From Hyphomicrobiales bacterium (GTDB lineage: Bacteria > Pseudomonadota > Alphaproteobacteria > Rhizobiales > Rhizobiaceae), in NCBI GenBank assembly GCA_900470285.1, contig UCAG01000007.1:1-64000 (forward strand): DNA of 64,000 bases, in the 5' to 3' direction. Positions 34,305 through 43,521 of the stretch are shown here, piece by piece. Made by a program: the position numbers and the translations under genes. Numbering within the stretch: the first letter of the stretch is position 1; the number at the start of each line of letters is the position of its first letter. A model generated the notes under the pieces. It did not search any database, was not told the origin of the DNA, and saw nothing but the letters and a program-made list of their open reading frames with translations.

Positions 34305-37290
34305 GCAGGCGCTCTCCCTTTTCGTCAATAAAGACGGGGCCGGTTACTTCAACTTCAATCACACGATCCGGCATCGGCACGAACAGGGTTTTGCCGTGCA
34401 GGTTAAATCCGTCATGTACCACAGCCATGGCAATGGAACGGCCAAGATTGGACGACCAGTAGGAAGAGGTGACGTGACCGAGCATTTTCATCGGTTTCGG
34501 CTGGTTCGGATCGGCAACGATCTGCGCACCTTCTTCCAGCACTGTATTCGGATTTTTGGTCAGCAGGCCGACCAGCTGTTTGCGGCCTTCCGCCACCAGA
34601 TCGGGACGGCGCATACCGCGAATGCCGACGAAGTCGGTTTTCTTCTTGGAAACTGCCCAGCCGACCGCTGCATCATAGGGGGTCAGAGTGCCGTCTGTAT
34701 CCTGACCGACAATGATGTAGCCTTTTTCCGCGCGCAGAACATGCATGGTTTCCGTGCCGTAGAGGCAGGCGCCCATAGCCTTCGCACGTTCCCAGACAGC
34801 TTCCAGCACCGACTGACCATAATCGGCAGGGACATTGATTTCAAAGCCCAGCTCACCGGTAAAGGACATGCGGAACAGGCGGGTTGGCACACCGCAGAAT
34901 TTACCTTCCGCCACACTCATATGCGGGAAGGCTTCATTGGAAATGTCAATGCCCTCAACAAATGGCGCAATAATCTCACGGGCTTTCGGCCCCTGAACGG
35001 CAATCACTGCCCATTGTTCGGTTATGGAGGTCAGCCAGACATTGAGATGCGGGAACTCGGTCTGGAGATAATCTTCCATATGGTTGAGGACACGCGGCGC
35101 ACCGCCGGTTGTGGTGGTGACGTGAAAGCGGTCATGTGCCATGCGACCGACCACACCATCATCCATCACGAAACCATCTTCACCGGTCATGATACCGTAG
35201 CGGCAGCGACCCGGTTTCAGCGTATCCCATGCATTGGTGTACATCAGATTGAGGAACTCAGCCGCATCAGGCCCGACAACCTCGATCTTGCCCAAGGTAG
35301 AGGCATCAAAAATACCGGCCACTTCGCGCACGGTTTTGCACTCGCGGGAAACCGCATCATGCATGGTTTCACCGGCCTGCGGATAATACCATGCGCGTTT
35401 CCAGTTGCCGACATCCTCATAAACCGCGCCGTTTTGCTCTTCAAACTGATGCAGAGCAGTCTGGCGTGCCGGATCAAACAAATGATCGCGGGACGAGTTG
35501 ATGAGCGTGCCGAAAGTCACCGGCGTATACGGCTGGCGGAAGGTGGTAAGACCGACCTGCGGGATTGGTTTGTTGAGCGCTTCCGAGGCAATCGCCAGCC
35601 CGTGCATATTGGACATTTTACCCTGATCGGATGCCATGCCGTTGGTGGTGAAGCGTTTGATATGCTCGATAGAGTGCATACCTTCACGCACGGCATTGCG
35701 TATATCCTTGGCGCAAACATCATGCTGGAAGTCGATAAACGCCTTCACATTGCTGTCAGGGCCTGCACCGGCTGTGGTGCCGACCATGCCGCCGCTCCAG
35801 CTATAGGCTGTTGTTGCACTGACAGCGGTGGTTGCTGATGCCTTGCCACCAGTTTCAAGACCGGCAGATGTGCCTGCTGCAACGGCTTCATCAATTGCAG
35901 CCTGCAAATCGTCGGTGCCGTTACAGGTGCCGACGCAGATGCAGTCCTGTGCGTAGACATCGGGCAGGAAGCGCTGTTTGGCATCATCAAAACGCAGCTT
36001 ACCGCGTGATTGCGAGAACAGATGTACCGATGGTGTCCAGCCGGAGGAGGTGATCAGCGCATCAATTGTATATTTGCGGCCTGATTTCGCACCATTGGTG
36101 GCAACAGTCATGGATTTGACCCGCAGCTTGCCGCCGACAGTCAGCACACAATGATTGGTCAAAACCGGAATATTCAAACGGCGGGCTTCCGCCAGTACGG
36201 CTTCACCCGGATGGGCGCGGGCATCGACAATCACCGGAATATCAACGCCTGCATTTTTCAGATCAAAGGCAGCTTCATAGGCACTGTCATGAGCGGTGAA
36301 GACACCGACATGTGAGCCGACAGCCACACCAAAATGATTGAGATAAGTGCGGGCAGCCGAAGCCAGCATAACCCCCGGACGGTCATTATTGGCAAATACC
36401 ATATGCCGTTCAATCGAACCGTTCGCGAGGATCACGCGTTTGGCACGCACCTGCCACAGGCGCTCACGCGCGGTGTTCTTCTCAGGCAAGGCAACATGGT
36501 CTGTAACCCGTTCTGCCAGAGCCACAAAATTATGGTTATAGTAACCGAAAGCAGTGGTGCGGGTGAGAACACGCACATTCGGCATGGCATTCAGCTCAGC
36601 CGCAGTGATTTGCGCCCACGCAAAGCCATCCTGACCGTCGATCTTGGTGCCGTTCTCATGGTGCAGGGCACCACCAACCTCCGGCTGTTCGTCGCACAGA
36701 ATGACTTTGGCACCGGTATGCGCTGCAGCAAGTGCCGCACTTAAACCTGCTACGCCTGCACCGACAACCAGCACGTCACAATGCTCATAGCGGCCTGCAT
36801 AACGGTCAGGATCAGGTTCTGTCGGCGTGACGCCCAGACCAGCAGCGCGACGGATGATCGGCTCGTAGACCTTCTCCCATGCCTTTCTCGGCCACATGAA
36901 AGTCTTGTAGTAGAAGCCTGCACCAAAGAAAGGTGAGAACAGATCATTTACTGCACCGATGTCGAAAGACAAAGACGGCCAGCGGTTCTGCGATTCTGAG
37001 TGCATGCCGTCGAAGACTTCCTGCACGGTTGCCCGCACATTCGGTTGACGATGCGCTTTGTCGCGGGAAATATCCAGCAATGCATTCGGCTCTTCCGGCC
37101 CTGCGGACAGAAAGCCGCGCGGGCGGTGATATTTGAACGAACGTCCGATCAGGTGAATATCATGGGCAAGCAGTGCCGAGGCGACGGTATCGCCTGCCAA
37201 TGCTGTATAGGTCTTGCCGTCAAAGGTGAAGCGGGCGGTTTTCGCCGGTGTCAGACGGCCTTTGCCAGCAATGCGTTTTGAGCCGCTCAT
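34297..37290 (-). CDS. soxA: Sarcosine oxidase subunit alpha
   Basis: 997 residues, the largest subunit. N-terminal ferredoxin-like fold (to ~100), then a two-dinucleotide-binding region starting VLVVGAGVAGLSAALAAAHTG near residue 173 that binds NAD and a second flavin site, then from ~600 a GcvT-type aminomethyltransferase domain that takes the one-carbon unit onto tetrahydrofolate. Net reaction: sarcosine plus O2 plus THF gives glycine, methylene-THF and peroxide. Overlaps soxD by four bases at its start and soxG at its end. Length and domain order are normal. Confidence 0.96.
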   Translation of the reverse strand: MSGSKRIAGKGRLTPAKTARFTFDGKTYTALAGDTVASALLAHDIHLIGRSFKYHRPRGFLSAGPEEPNALLDISRDKAHRQPNVRATVQEVFDGMHSESQNRWPSLSFDIGAVNDLFSPFFGAGFYYKTFMWPRKAWEKVYEPIIRRAAGLGVTPTEPDPDRYAGRYEHCDVLVVGAGVAGLSAALAAAHTGAKVILCDEQPEVGGALHHENGTKIDGQDGFAWAQITAAELNAMPNVRVLTRTTAFGYYNHNFVALAERVTDHVALPEKNTARERLWQVRAKRVILANGSIERHMVFANNDRPGVMLASAARTYLNHFGVAVGSHVGVFTAHDSAYEAAFDLKNAGVDIPVIVDARAHPGEAVLAEARRLNIPVLTNHCVLTVGGKLRVKSMTVATNGAKSGRKYTIDALITSSGWTPSVHLFSQSRGKLRFDDAKQRFLPDVYAQDCICVGTCNGTDDLQAAIDEAVAAGTSAGLETGGKASATTAVSATTAYSWSGGMVGTTAGAGPDSNVKAFIDFQHDVCAKDIRNAVREGMHSIEHIKRFTTNGMASDQGKMSNMHGLAIASEALNKPIPQVGLTTFRQPYTPVTFGTLINSSRDHLFDPARQTALHQFEEQNGAVYEDVGNWKRAWYYPQAGETMHDAVSRECKTVREVAGIFDASTLGKIEVVGPDAAEFLNLMYTNAWDTLKPGRCRYGIMTGEDGFVMDDGVVGRMAHDRFHVTTTTGGAPRVLNHMEDYLQTEFPHLNVWLTSITEQWAVIAVQGPKAREIIAPFVEGIDISNEAFPHMSVAEGKFCGVPTRLFRMSFTGELGFEINVPADYGQSVLEAVWERAKAMGACLYGTETMHVLRAEKGYIIVGQDTDGTLTPYDAAVGWAVSKKKTDFVGIRGMRRPDLVAEGRKQLVGLLTKNPNTVLEEGAQIVADPNQPKPMKMLGHVTSSYWSSNLGRSIAMAVVHDGFNLHGKTLFVPMPDRVIEVEVTGPVFIDEKGERLHV

Positions 37291-37613
37291 TTACCACTCT
37301 CCTTGGCCGCAACACTGTTTGTCTGTACGATTTGGCTCAAATCCGGTTTTGGCTCTCCGGCTTTATAGGTGAGAAGGAAACGGTCGCTCACCGTATCGCG
37401 CGCTGCATTAAAGAAGCGACCGCAGCCGTGAATATGCCGCCAGCGCTCAAAGATCACACCTTTGGGATTGTCGCGCCAATAGAGAAACTCAACGAATTCC
37501 TCGTCCGAAAGCTCGGTAATATTGGTCGGGCGGGCAATATGGGCATCGTGCGCGCTGCGGAACTCCAGTTCCGAACGGTCTTCGCCGCAATAAGGACAAT
37601 GGATCAGTAGCAT
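37287..37613 (-). CDS. soxD: Sarcosine oxidase subunit delta
   Basis: A 108-residue zinc-binding subunit. The zinc ligands are in HCPYCGEDRSE (residues 5-15) and HIHGCGRFFN near residue 62. AAGGA lies eight bases before the ATG. The C-terminal 20 residues are variable as usual. Its stop overlaps soxA, showing tight coupling. Confidence 0.96.
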   Translation of the reverse strand: MLLIHCPYCGEDRSELEFRSAHDAHIARPTNITELSDEEFVEFLYWRDNPKGVIFERWRHIHGCGRFFNAARDTVSDRFLLTYKAGEPKPDLSQIVQTNSVAAKESGK

Positions 37614-37628
37614 AACAAATATCCTTAT

Positions 37629-38882
37629 TCAGTGCGCAACAGCGGCGGCAGCGGCTTCGTCGATCAGACGGCCGGTGCGAAAACGATCCAGTGTAAAGCC
37701 TGCGGCCAGCGGATGCGGTTCACCACGGGCGATCAAATGGGCGAACAGATGGGCGGAACCCGGTGTTGCCTTGAAGCCGCCGGTGCCCCAGCCTGCATTG
37801 ACGAACAGGTTCGGCACAGGGGTTTTGCTCTGGATCGGTGCGCGGTCGACAGTGTTGTCGGTGACACCACCCCATTGGCGCATCATTTTTACGCGGCGAA
37901 ACATCGGGAACAATTCACAGATCGCATCCAGTGTATGGGTAATGATCTGCAAGCCGCCGGTCTGCGAATAGGAATTATACTGGTCTGTGCCCGCGCCGAT
38001 GACAAACTCGCCCTTGTCCGACTGGGAAATATAGGCATGAACCGCATTGGACATGACCACACATGGCACAATCGGCTTCATCGGTTCGGAAACCAGTGCC
38101 TGCAGCGGGGAGCTTTGCAGCGGTACGCGGACATCAGCCATATTCATGATGACAGACGAGTGGCCTGAAGCGGAAACACCGATTTTCTTGGCGCCGATAA
38201 AGCCGCGATTGGTCTCAACACCGCTGACACTGCCGTCTGCATTACGGCGAATGCCGAGCACTTCACAATTCTGGATGATGTGGACGCCACGGTCAGAAGC
38301 TGCGCGGGCATAGCCCCATGCAACCGCATCATGGCGGGCGACGCCGCCGCGGCGCTGCAAAGCGGCGCCATTAATCGGATAGCGGGAATTTTGTGAAATA
38401 TTCAGCGGCGGGCAATAGGCTTTGGCCTGTTCCGGTGTCAGCCATTCATTGTCGATGCCATAGAGGCGGTTGGCGTTGACGTGACGGCTGAAGGATTGCT
38501 TGTCATGGATGTTATGCGACAGCATCAGCACGCCGCGCGGTGAGAACATGACATTGTAGTTGAGATCCTGTGACAGACCTTCCCACATCTTGAGCGAATG
38601 CTCATAGATATTCATACTCTCTTCATAGAGATAGTTGGAGCGGATGATGGTGGTGTTACGACCGGTGTTGCCACCACCGATCCAGCCTTTTTCCAGTACT
38701 GCGATATTGGTAATGCCGTGTTCTTTGGCAAGATAATAGGCAGCACCCAGACCGTGGCCGCCGCCGCCGACAATAATCACATCATAGCTGGCACGCGGTT
38801 CCGGTGAAGCCCATTGCGGCTCCCAGCCTTTGTTGCCGCGCAGTGCTTCTCGGGCAACTGCAAATACTGAAAACTTACGCAT
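37629..38882 (-). CDS. soxB: Sarcosine oxidase subunit beta
   Basis: 417 residues, the catalytic flavin subunit. FAD binding at VIIVGGGGHGLGAAYYLAKEHG (residue ~35), and the region RRGGVARHDAVAWGYARAA near residue 180 holds the histidine that carries covalent FMN in characterised enzymes. The start has AAGGGGA seven bases upstream. First gene of the operon; an 18-base inverted repeat lies about 40 bases before it (38924-38941). Confidence 0.96.
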   Translation of the reverse strand: MRKFSVFAVAREALRGNKGWEPQWASPEPRASYDVIIVGGGGHGLGAAYYLAKEHGITNIAVLEKGWIGGGNTGRNTTIIRSNYLYEESMNIYEHSLKMWEGLSQDLNYNVMFSPRGVLMLSHNIHDKQSFSRHVNANRLYGIDNEWLTPEQAKAYCPPLNISQNSRYPINGAALQRRGGVARHDAVAWGYARAASDRGVHIIQNCEVLGIRRNADGSVSGVETNRGFIGAKKIGVSASGHSSVIMNMADVRVPLQSSPLQALVSEPMKPIVPCVVMSNAVHAYISQSDKGEFVIGAGTDQYNSYSQTGGLQIITHTLDAICELFPMFRRVKMMRQWGGVTDNTVDRAPIQSKTPVPNLFVNAGWGTGGFKATPGSAHLFAHLIARGEPHPLAAGFTLDRFRTGRLIDEAAAAAVAH

Positions 38883-39429
38883 AATGTCCCCTTATCTGGG
38901 CGCAGAAGATTTTTTCCGCCTGTTGGTTTAAAGTTAAACCATATGCCGACACTGACTTTGCCATTTTGCGACGGGTTTTGGCGTATCATGCGGTTTTTGT
39001 TTGCTGAAACGCTTCCGTATTGTGGCGGGGTGCCGGAGTGAAGGACTCACTTCATTCCGCTTAAAAAACAGCGGAAAAGGGACAGAGAATCTCTGTGAAA
39101 TACAGGATGAATTTTGCATTTACAGATCAAAACCAAAGCAATGTCCGCAAAGAAAAATGCAAATAAAACGTGATTTTTACGGCTAAAACTGTAATAATGA
39201 GGTTGATAAGGCCTGATCGGGCGCTGTGTTACGGATTCTGTGTGGACAATCGCGCCGGATACTGTTAAACGGCACTCGAATTTGCATCGGAAGGCCGTTG
39301 CGAAGTCTTAAGATTTCTCAGCCATAAGACGGCTCCTTTACCGGAACTGCCAGACTGTTTTTTCTTCGGGGCTCACCGGTGCCTTCAGGCTAAACTGAAA
39401 AATCTAACCGAAACGGAACGGGATTACAC
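38883..39429. other. Long intergenic region between divergent soxB and rpsU
   Basis: 547 bases with no credible gene. It contains the inverted repeat at 38924-38941 near soxB. The rest is unstructured to the eye; short open frames in it lack ribosome sites and recognisable motifs. Promoters of soxB and rpsU must lie here. Confidence 0.5.
38924..38941. promoter_or_regulatory. Inverted repeat before the sox operon, possible operator
   Basis: TGGTTTAA and TTAAACCA are exact inverted arms separated by two bases. The site is about 40 bases upstream of the soxB start, a typical place for a repressor or activator. No regulator gene adjoins the operon. Confidence 0.5.
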
Positions 39430-39660
39430 GTGCAGGTACTCGTACGCGATAATAATGTTGATCAGGCTCTCCGCGCTCTTAAGAAAAAGATGCAGCGTGA
39501 AGGTATTTTCCGCGAAATGAAAATGCGCGGTCATTATGAAAAGCCATCTGAAAAGCGCGCCCGCGAAAAGGCTGAAGCCGTTCGCCGTGCACGCAAGCTG
39601 GCTCGTAAGCGCGCACAGCGTGAAGGTCTGGTAGGCGGCGGTCGCGTAGCGGCCCGCTAA
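39430..39660 (+). CDS. rpsU: 30S ribosomal protein S21
   Basis: A 76-residue basic protein starting [21 protein letters not shown] (GTG start), with the family core [15 protein letters not shown] and a C-terminal extension ending GGGRVAAR, as in other alphaproteobacteria. The last 17 bases of the gene are repeated just downstream (see 39644-39687). Confidence 0.95.
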   Translation: MQVLVRDNNVDQALRALKKKMQREGIFREMKMRGHYEKPSEKRAREKAEAVRRARKLARKRAQREGLVGGGRVAAR

Positions 39661-39687
39661 GTAACAAGTTGCGTAGCGGCCAGCTAA
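39644..39687. repeat. Short direct duplication of the rpsU 3' end
   Basis: GCGTAGCGGCCCGCTAA ends rpsU (39644-39660) and GCGTAGCGGCCAGCTAA recurs at 39671-39687, 16 of 17 bases identical, including the stop triplet. Confidence 0.8.
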
Positions 39688-40076
39688 TTAGCCGGTCGCC
39701 AGGCGATAAGTTAATCAGACTGAACACGCGGTTATATGCTGCGTGATTTCTGATCAGATATACTGATTAAGCAGCGCATGGTCTCCGGATCATGCGTTTT
39801 GCTTTGCGTGAAGCAATTTTTCAGGCGCTTATTATATCGGTTTTTTTGAGAGCTGATGTAATATGAAGCTTTATTGTAAAAGTTGACTATACAGATATGT
39901 TTGCATCGCTGGAAAACAGCTTTAAGGTGGGGTGAATGTTCACTTCCGCCTTTTTCTGTATGGGGCAGAGTGTTGGCATATCATAAAATATATGCAGTCT
40001 AACTATTTTCCGTCAGATACTGTGTAGCGCACAGGCCGGAATCTCAGGCTTAAGATTGCTTTTGAGGAGTGCGCGA
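39661..40076. other. Intergenic region between rpsU and the TPR lipoprotein gene
   Basis: 416 bases. It holds the duplicated rpsU end and a likely terminator at 39799-39821. The remaining part, AT-rich from about 39830, shows no gene; the promoter of the lipoprotein gene should lie within it. Confidence 0.5.
39799..39821 (+). terminator. Likely rpsU terminator
   Basis: TTGCTT and AAGCAA form a six-base stem with a six-base loop and are followed by TTTTT. The stem is weak but the position fits. Confidence 0.5.
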
Positions 40077-40934
40077 ATGGGATCTTTGGCAAGTGTGAAA
40101 TTGACTTTGCGTGAACAGCGCCTTTCTTTGAAGAAGGGTCTGCTGGTTGCAGCATCCTGTACAGTTCTGGCTTTGGCGGGCTGTCAGAGCACTTCCAATT
40201 CCATACTTACGCCGGTTGATCTCGCGCAGGGTTCCAGTGAAAATATCGGTTCGCTGACAACTGTTATTCAAAGCAATCCGCGTAATCCTGAAAGCTACAA
40301 TGTGCGTGGTTCTGCCTATGGTAAGGCTGGGCGCTATCGCGAGGCGATGAAGGATTTTGACACGGCGATCCAGCTTGATCCGAATTATTATCAGGCCTAT
40401 GCCAACCGTGCGCTCATTCAGCGCTATCTGAAGAATGAAGCGGCGGCTGTACAGGATTATGGCCGCGCCATTCAGATTAATCCGCAATATGATGCAGCCT
40501 ATATCGGGCGCGGTAATGTCTATCGTCAGGCAGGACGTCTGGATGAAGCGATGACAGATTTCAATCGCGCAATCCAGCTGGATACAACTGATGGCCGCGC
40601 CTATCACAATCGTGGTCTGATCTATCAGGCGCGCGGCCAGCATAAACAGGCGATTGAAGATTTTTCGGCTGCTGCTTCCCTGCAGTCGAATGCACCGGAG
40701 CCTTATAATGGCCGCGGTATTTCCTATGCCGCACTTGGCGATTACGATAACGCCTTTGATGATTTTAATACGGCTATCGGGCTGGATGATAAGGTTGCTG
40801 AGAGCTGGGCCAATCAGGCGCTGGTCTATGAGCATCGCGGCGATAAAAAGCGCGCAGCAGCTTCTTATGCCCGTGCAGTGCAGCTTGATCCGCAATACAA
40901 GCCTGCCAAAGATGGTCTGAGCCGTACGCGGTAA
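40077..40934 (+). CDS. TPR-repeat lipoprotein (NlpI-like)
   Basis: 285 residues. A lipoprotein signal peptide ends in LALAGC (cysteine ~37), preceded by a rather long basic N-region. The mature part is made of about six tetratricopeptide repeats, each with the pattern Y..RG..Y...G....A..DF..AI.L. It should sit in the outer membrane facing the periplasm and act as an adaptor, as NlpI does for envelope proteases. ATG 40077 has GAGGAG upstream. Monocistronic, with a terminator. Confidence 0.88.
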   Translation: MGSLASVKLTLREQRLSLKKGLLVAASCTVLALAGCQSTSNSILTPVDLAQGSSENIGSLTTVIQSNPRNPESYNVRGSAYGKAGRYREAMKDFDTAIQLDPNYYQAYANRALIQRYLKNEAAAVQDYGRAIQINPQYDAAYIGRGNVYRQAGRLDEAMTDFNRAIQLDTTDGRAYHNRGLIYQARGQHKQAIEDFSAAASLQSNAPEPYNGRGISYAALGDYDNAFDDFNTAIGLDDKVAESWANQALVYEHRGDKKRAAASYARAVQLDPQYKPAKDGLSRTR

Positions 40935-40969
40935 TGGTTCAGTTCTCAATAAACTGAGCATAGCAAGTT

Positions 40970-41007
40970 AAAGAGCCGCAGGATTCAGTATCCGGCGGCT
41001 CTTTTCT
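40970..41007 (+). terminator. Terminator after the TPR lipoprotein gene
   Basis: AAGAGCCGC and GCGGCTCTT pair around a 15-base loop, followed by TTCTTAT. Confidence 0.8.
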
Positions 41008-41036
41008 TATGGCAGAAGCTGTCTATATTATTGGCT

Positions 41037-41447
41037 ATGTCTTTATTTGACCATATCGGCTTTGAGAGCCGGAATATTCCGGCATCCTATCAGTTTTACT
41101 CCGGCAGCATGGCTGCTCTGGAGCTTAGGGTGTTGCAAACGGCGGATAATTTATTCTTTGTCAGCGGTAATGCCCGCAGTCCTCTGCCGTTCTTGCGGAT
41201 TATTGCGGCAAAAACTGCAAATGGTGCAGAGTCTGCATTACAGCCGGGTCAGCATTTACACCTTAAATTCAGCGCTAAAAGTCATGAGCAGGTTGAGGCT
41301 TTTCATCAGGCAGCGCTGAGATCGGGGGGGCGGGAAAGCAGTGCCCCGTCCTATCAGGGGCCGAAGGAAATGGGCTATTTCGCAGTTCTGGTCTTTGATC
41401 CCGACGGTAATACGGTTGAAGTCGGTGTTCATGAGAAACATGGCTGA
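41037..41447 (+). CDS. VOC-family (glyoxalase/dioxygenase superfamily) protein
   Basis: A 136-residue cytoplasmic protein with a single VOC domain: FDHIGFESRNIPASYQFYSG at the start, HLHLKFSAKS in the middle and YFAVLVFDPDGNTVEVGVHE at the end. The first-strand histidine and late glutamate are potential metal ligands. Substrate cannot be predicted. ATG 41037 is used rather than a TTG six bases earlier. Confidence 0.85.
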   Translation: MSLFDHIGFESRNIPASYQFYSGSMAALELRVLQTADNLFFVSGNARSPLPFLRIIAAKTANGAESALQPGQHLHLKFSAKSHEQVEAFHQAALRSGGRESSAPSYQGPKEMGYFAVLVFDPDGNTVEVGVHEKHG

Positions 41448-41461
41448 ATTTACAAAAAGAT

Positions 41462-41499
41462 AAATAAAAAAGGCCTGTGAAAACCGGCCTTTTTTATTT
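41462..41499 (+). terminator. Terminator after the VOC gene
   Basis: AAAAAAGGCC and GGCCTTTTTT with a ten-base loop, flanked by A/T-rich DNA on both sides. Confidence 0.85.
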
Positions 41500-41622
41500 A
41501 GAGCGGTTCCGCTCTAAACTTTTATTTTATTGCATTATCCTACGCATCGAAGCAGAAAAGGAAATCAGTCCAGGGAACTGATTTCCCTGCGAAGACGCTG
41601 CGCACTTTTGCTGGAAATGCTT
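41498..41622. repeat. Dispersed palindromic repeat, compound copy
   Basis: Starts with the hairpin TTTAGAGCGG / CCGCTCTAAA, then repeats the 12954-13045 element: GCATTATCC, inner palindrome GAAATCAGTCC / GAACTGATTTC, and GCTGGAAATGCT at the end. It runs right up to the stop codon of metI. Confidence 0.8.
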
Positions 41623-42299
41623 TAGCGTTTAACGACGCGTTTATCGACTTTTTGCACTAACCGGTCCCCGATCCACTGGATCAGGCAAACAAACACGATC
41701 AGAACAGCAACAACAGCGGCCATGATCGGATAGTTGAAGCGCTGATAGCCATAGCGGATCGCCAGATCACCCAGACCGCCTGCACCAATTGCACCGGCCA
41801 TTGCCGAAGCACCGATCAGCGTGACGATGGTGACTGTGAAGCCCGCAATCAGACCCGGCATGGATTCCGGTATCAGCACTTCTTTAATGATCGTCCAGCG
41901 ACTTGCACCCATGGAGCGCGCAGCTTCAATCAGGCCGTGATCAACTTCGCGTAAGGATACTTCCGCCATACGGGCATAATAGGGAATGGCTGCAATCGAC
42001 AGCGGTACGATGGATGCCCAGGTGCCGAGTGCTGTACCCATAATCAGGCGCGTGAACGGGATCAGCGCAACCAGCAGGATGATAAATGGTACAGATCGGA
42101 AGGCATTAACCACCGCGCCGACAACGCGATTGACGGGCAGATTTTGCAACAAGCCGTTACGATCTGTCAGGATCAGTAACAGGCCGAGCGGCAGACCGAA
42201 AATCAGTGTGAACAGGCTGGAGAAGCCGGTCATGATCAGGGTTTCGCCAAGGGAGCGCCAGAGCAGATCAAGCATTGCGGGTGTCAGGAACTGAAACAT
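41622..42299 (-). CDS. metI: Methionine ABC transporter permease
   Basis: A 225-residue inner-membrane permease with five hydrophobic segments and the coupling loop EAARSMGASRWTIIKEVLIPESMPGL. Start at 42299, with GGAGG nine bases before it, inside the end of metN; the overlap of about 30 bases shows coupling. With MetN and MetQ it imports methionine. Confidence 0.94.
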   Translation of the reverse strand: MFQFLTPAMLDLLWRSLGETLIMTGFSSLFTLIFGLPLGLLLILTDRNGLLQNLPVNRVVGAVVNAFRSVPFIILLVALIPFTRLIMGTALGTWASIVPLSIAAIPYYARMAEVSLREVDHGLIEAARSMGASRWTIIKEVLIPESMPGLIAGFTVTIVTLIGASAMAGAIGAGGLGDLAIRYGYQRFNYPIMAAVVAVLIVFVCLIQWIGDRLVQKVDKRVVKR

Positions 42300-43392
42300 A
42301 TCCGGCAACCTCCGTTTCATCACAAATTGTCTTCAGAAAACCGACAGCCTTTTGCAGAGCTGACTGGTCATGTGCGGGGAGGCTGAGGAATAATGTGCCG
42401 ACCGGCTCTCCCTGAATTGTATCAATGCCGCCATGAACAAGGCGGGCATTGAGGCCGGAGGCGGCGGCAATATCATTGATAAGCGGTCTGCGTGCGGCTT
42501 CACCGGAGATACGCAGGCGGACAATCGCTTCCGAGGCTGATTGCGGGTTTTGCGTCAGCTGTGCGGCGATGCTGTCCGGCAGAGCAGGGGTCAGCATTTT
42601 CAGTAGGCTTTTAGTTGTATCGGCTTTCGGACGTGCAAAGACTTCCCAGACAGGGCCTTCTTCAGCAATATGCCCGTGATCCAGCACAATCACACGGTCT
42701 GCAATTTTGCGGATCACATCCATTTCATGGGTAATCAGCAGAATTGTCAGGCCGAGTTTCTGGTTGATATCTTTCAGCAGTGCCAGAATGGATTGTGTGG
42801 TTTCCGGATCAAGCGCTGAGGTTGCCTCATCCGACAAAAGCAGACTTGGTTTGGCTGCCAGCGCACGGGCAATGCCGACACGCTGCTTCTGACCGCCGGA
42901 AAGCTGCGCCGGATAATGCTGCGCACGTTCTGACAGGCCGACCAGTTCCAGCAGCTCCGCAACGATTTTCTGACGTTCCGGTTTGGCAATACCGGCAATT
43001 TTGAGCGGCAGGGCAATATTCTGCGCTACGGTTTTGGCTGACATCAGATTGAAATGCTGGAAAATCATGCCGATACGGCGGCGCACCGGCTGCAATTGGC
43101 TCTCGGTGAGGCCGGTGATTTCCTGACCTTCAATAATGACCGAACCGCTATCCGGTTGTTCCAGACCATTGAGGCAACGGATCAGTGTTGATTTACCTGC
43201 GCCGCTGCGGCCGATAATGCCGAGAATTTCACCGCGTTTGACCGAGAGAGAAATATCATCCACGGCAGGTGTAGTGCCGAACATACGTTTAATATTGGAG
43301 AGTTTAACTACTTCGTCACCGGTCACGGGAGGCTGACCGGATGCGGAAGGCAGCTTTTGCTGCATATTCTTTATTGGAGCTGAAGTATTCAC
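42268..43392 (-). CDS. metN: Methionine ABC transporter ATP-binding protein
   Basis: 374 residues. Walker A GRSGAGKSTL, signature LSGGQKQRVGIARAL, Walker B LLLSDEATSALDPET, and a C-terminal NIL (ACT-like) domain that senses methionine in E. coli. The start is GTG with GAGGATAAA upstream. A hairpin separates it from metQ upstream, so it may be read at a lower level than metQ. Confidence 0.95.
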   Translation of the reverse strand: MNTSAPIKNMQQKLPSASGQPPVTGDEVVKLSNIKRMFGTTPAVDDISLSVKRGEILGIIGRSGAGKSTLIRCLNGLEQPDSGSVIIEGQEITGLTESQLQPVRRRIGMIFQHFNLMSAKTVAQNIALPLKIAGIAKPERQKIVAELLELVGLSERAQHYPAQLSGGQKQRVGIARALAAKPSLLLSDEATSALDPETTQSILALLKDINQKLGLTILLITHEMDVIRKIADRVIVLDHGHIAEEGPVWEVFARPKADTTKSLLKMLTPALPDSIAAQLTQNPQSASEAIVRLRISGEAARRPLINDIAAASGLNARLVHGGIDTIQGEPVGTLFLSLPAHDQSALQKAVGFLKTICDETEVAGYVSVPDTRNA

Positions 43393-43458
43393 TTTATCCT
43401 CGAGCTCTTTCTTTAAATTGAGGCAATAATAACGGAGCCAAAAGGCAATGCTCAGAGT

Positions 43459-43488
43459 GCAAAACGGTCCGGATAAATCCGGACCGTT
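43459..43488 (-). terminator. Hairpin between metQ and metN
   Basis: AACGGTCCGGA and TCCGGACCGTT form a perfect stem with a four-base loop; on the minus strand it is followed by TTTTGC. It probably ends part of the metQ transcripts, giving more binding protein than transporter. Confidence 0.75.
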
Positions 43489-43521
43489 ACTATGCGCGGT
43501 TTAAGCTTGGTTGGGTAGCTC

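Noticed and set aside
34057-35838. Plus-strand open frame of about 590 codons opposite soxA
   Set aside because: Antisense to a gene with strong domain support; composition is unlike a real protein.
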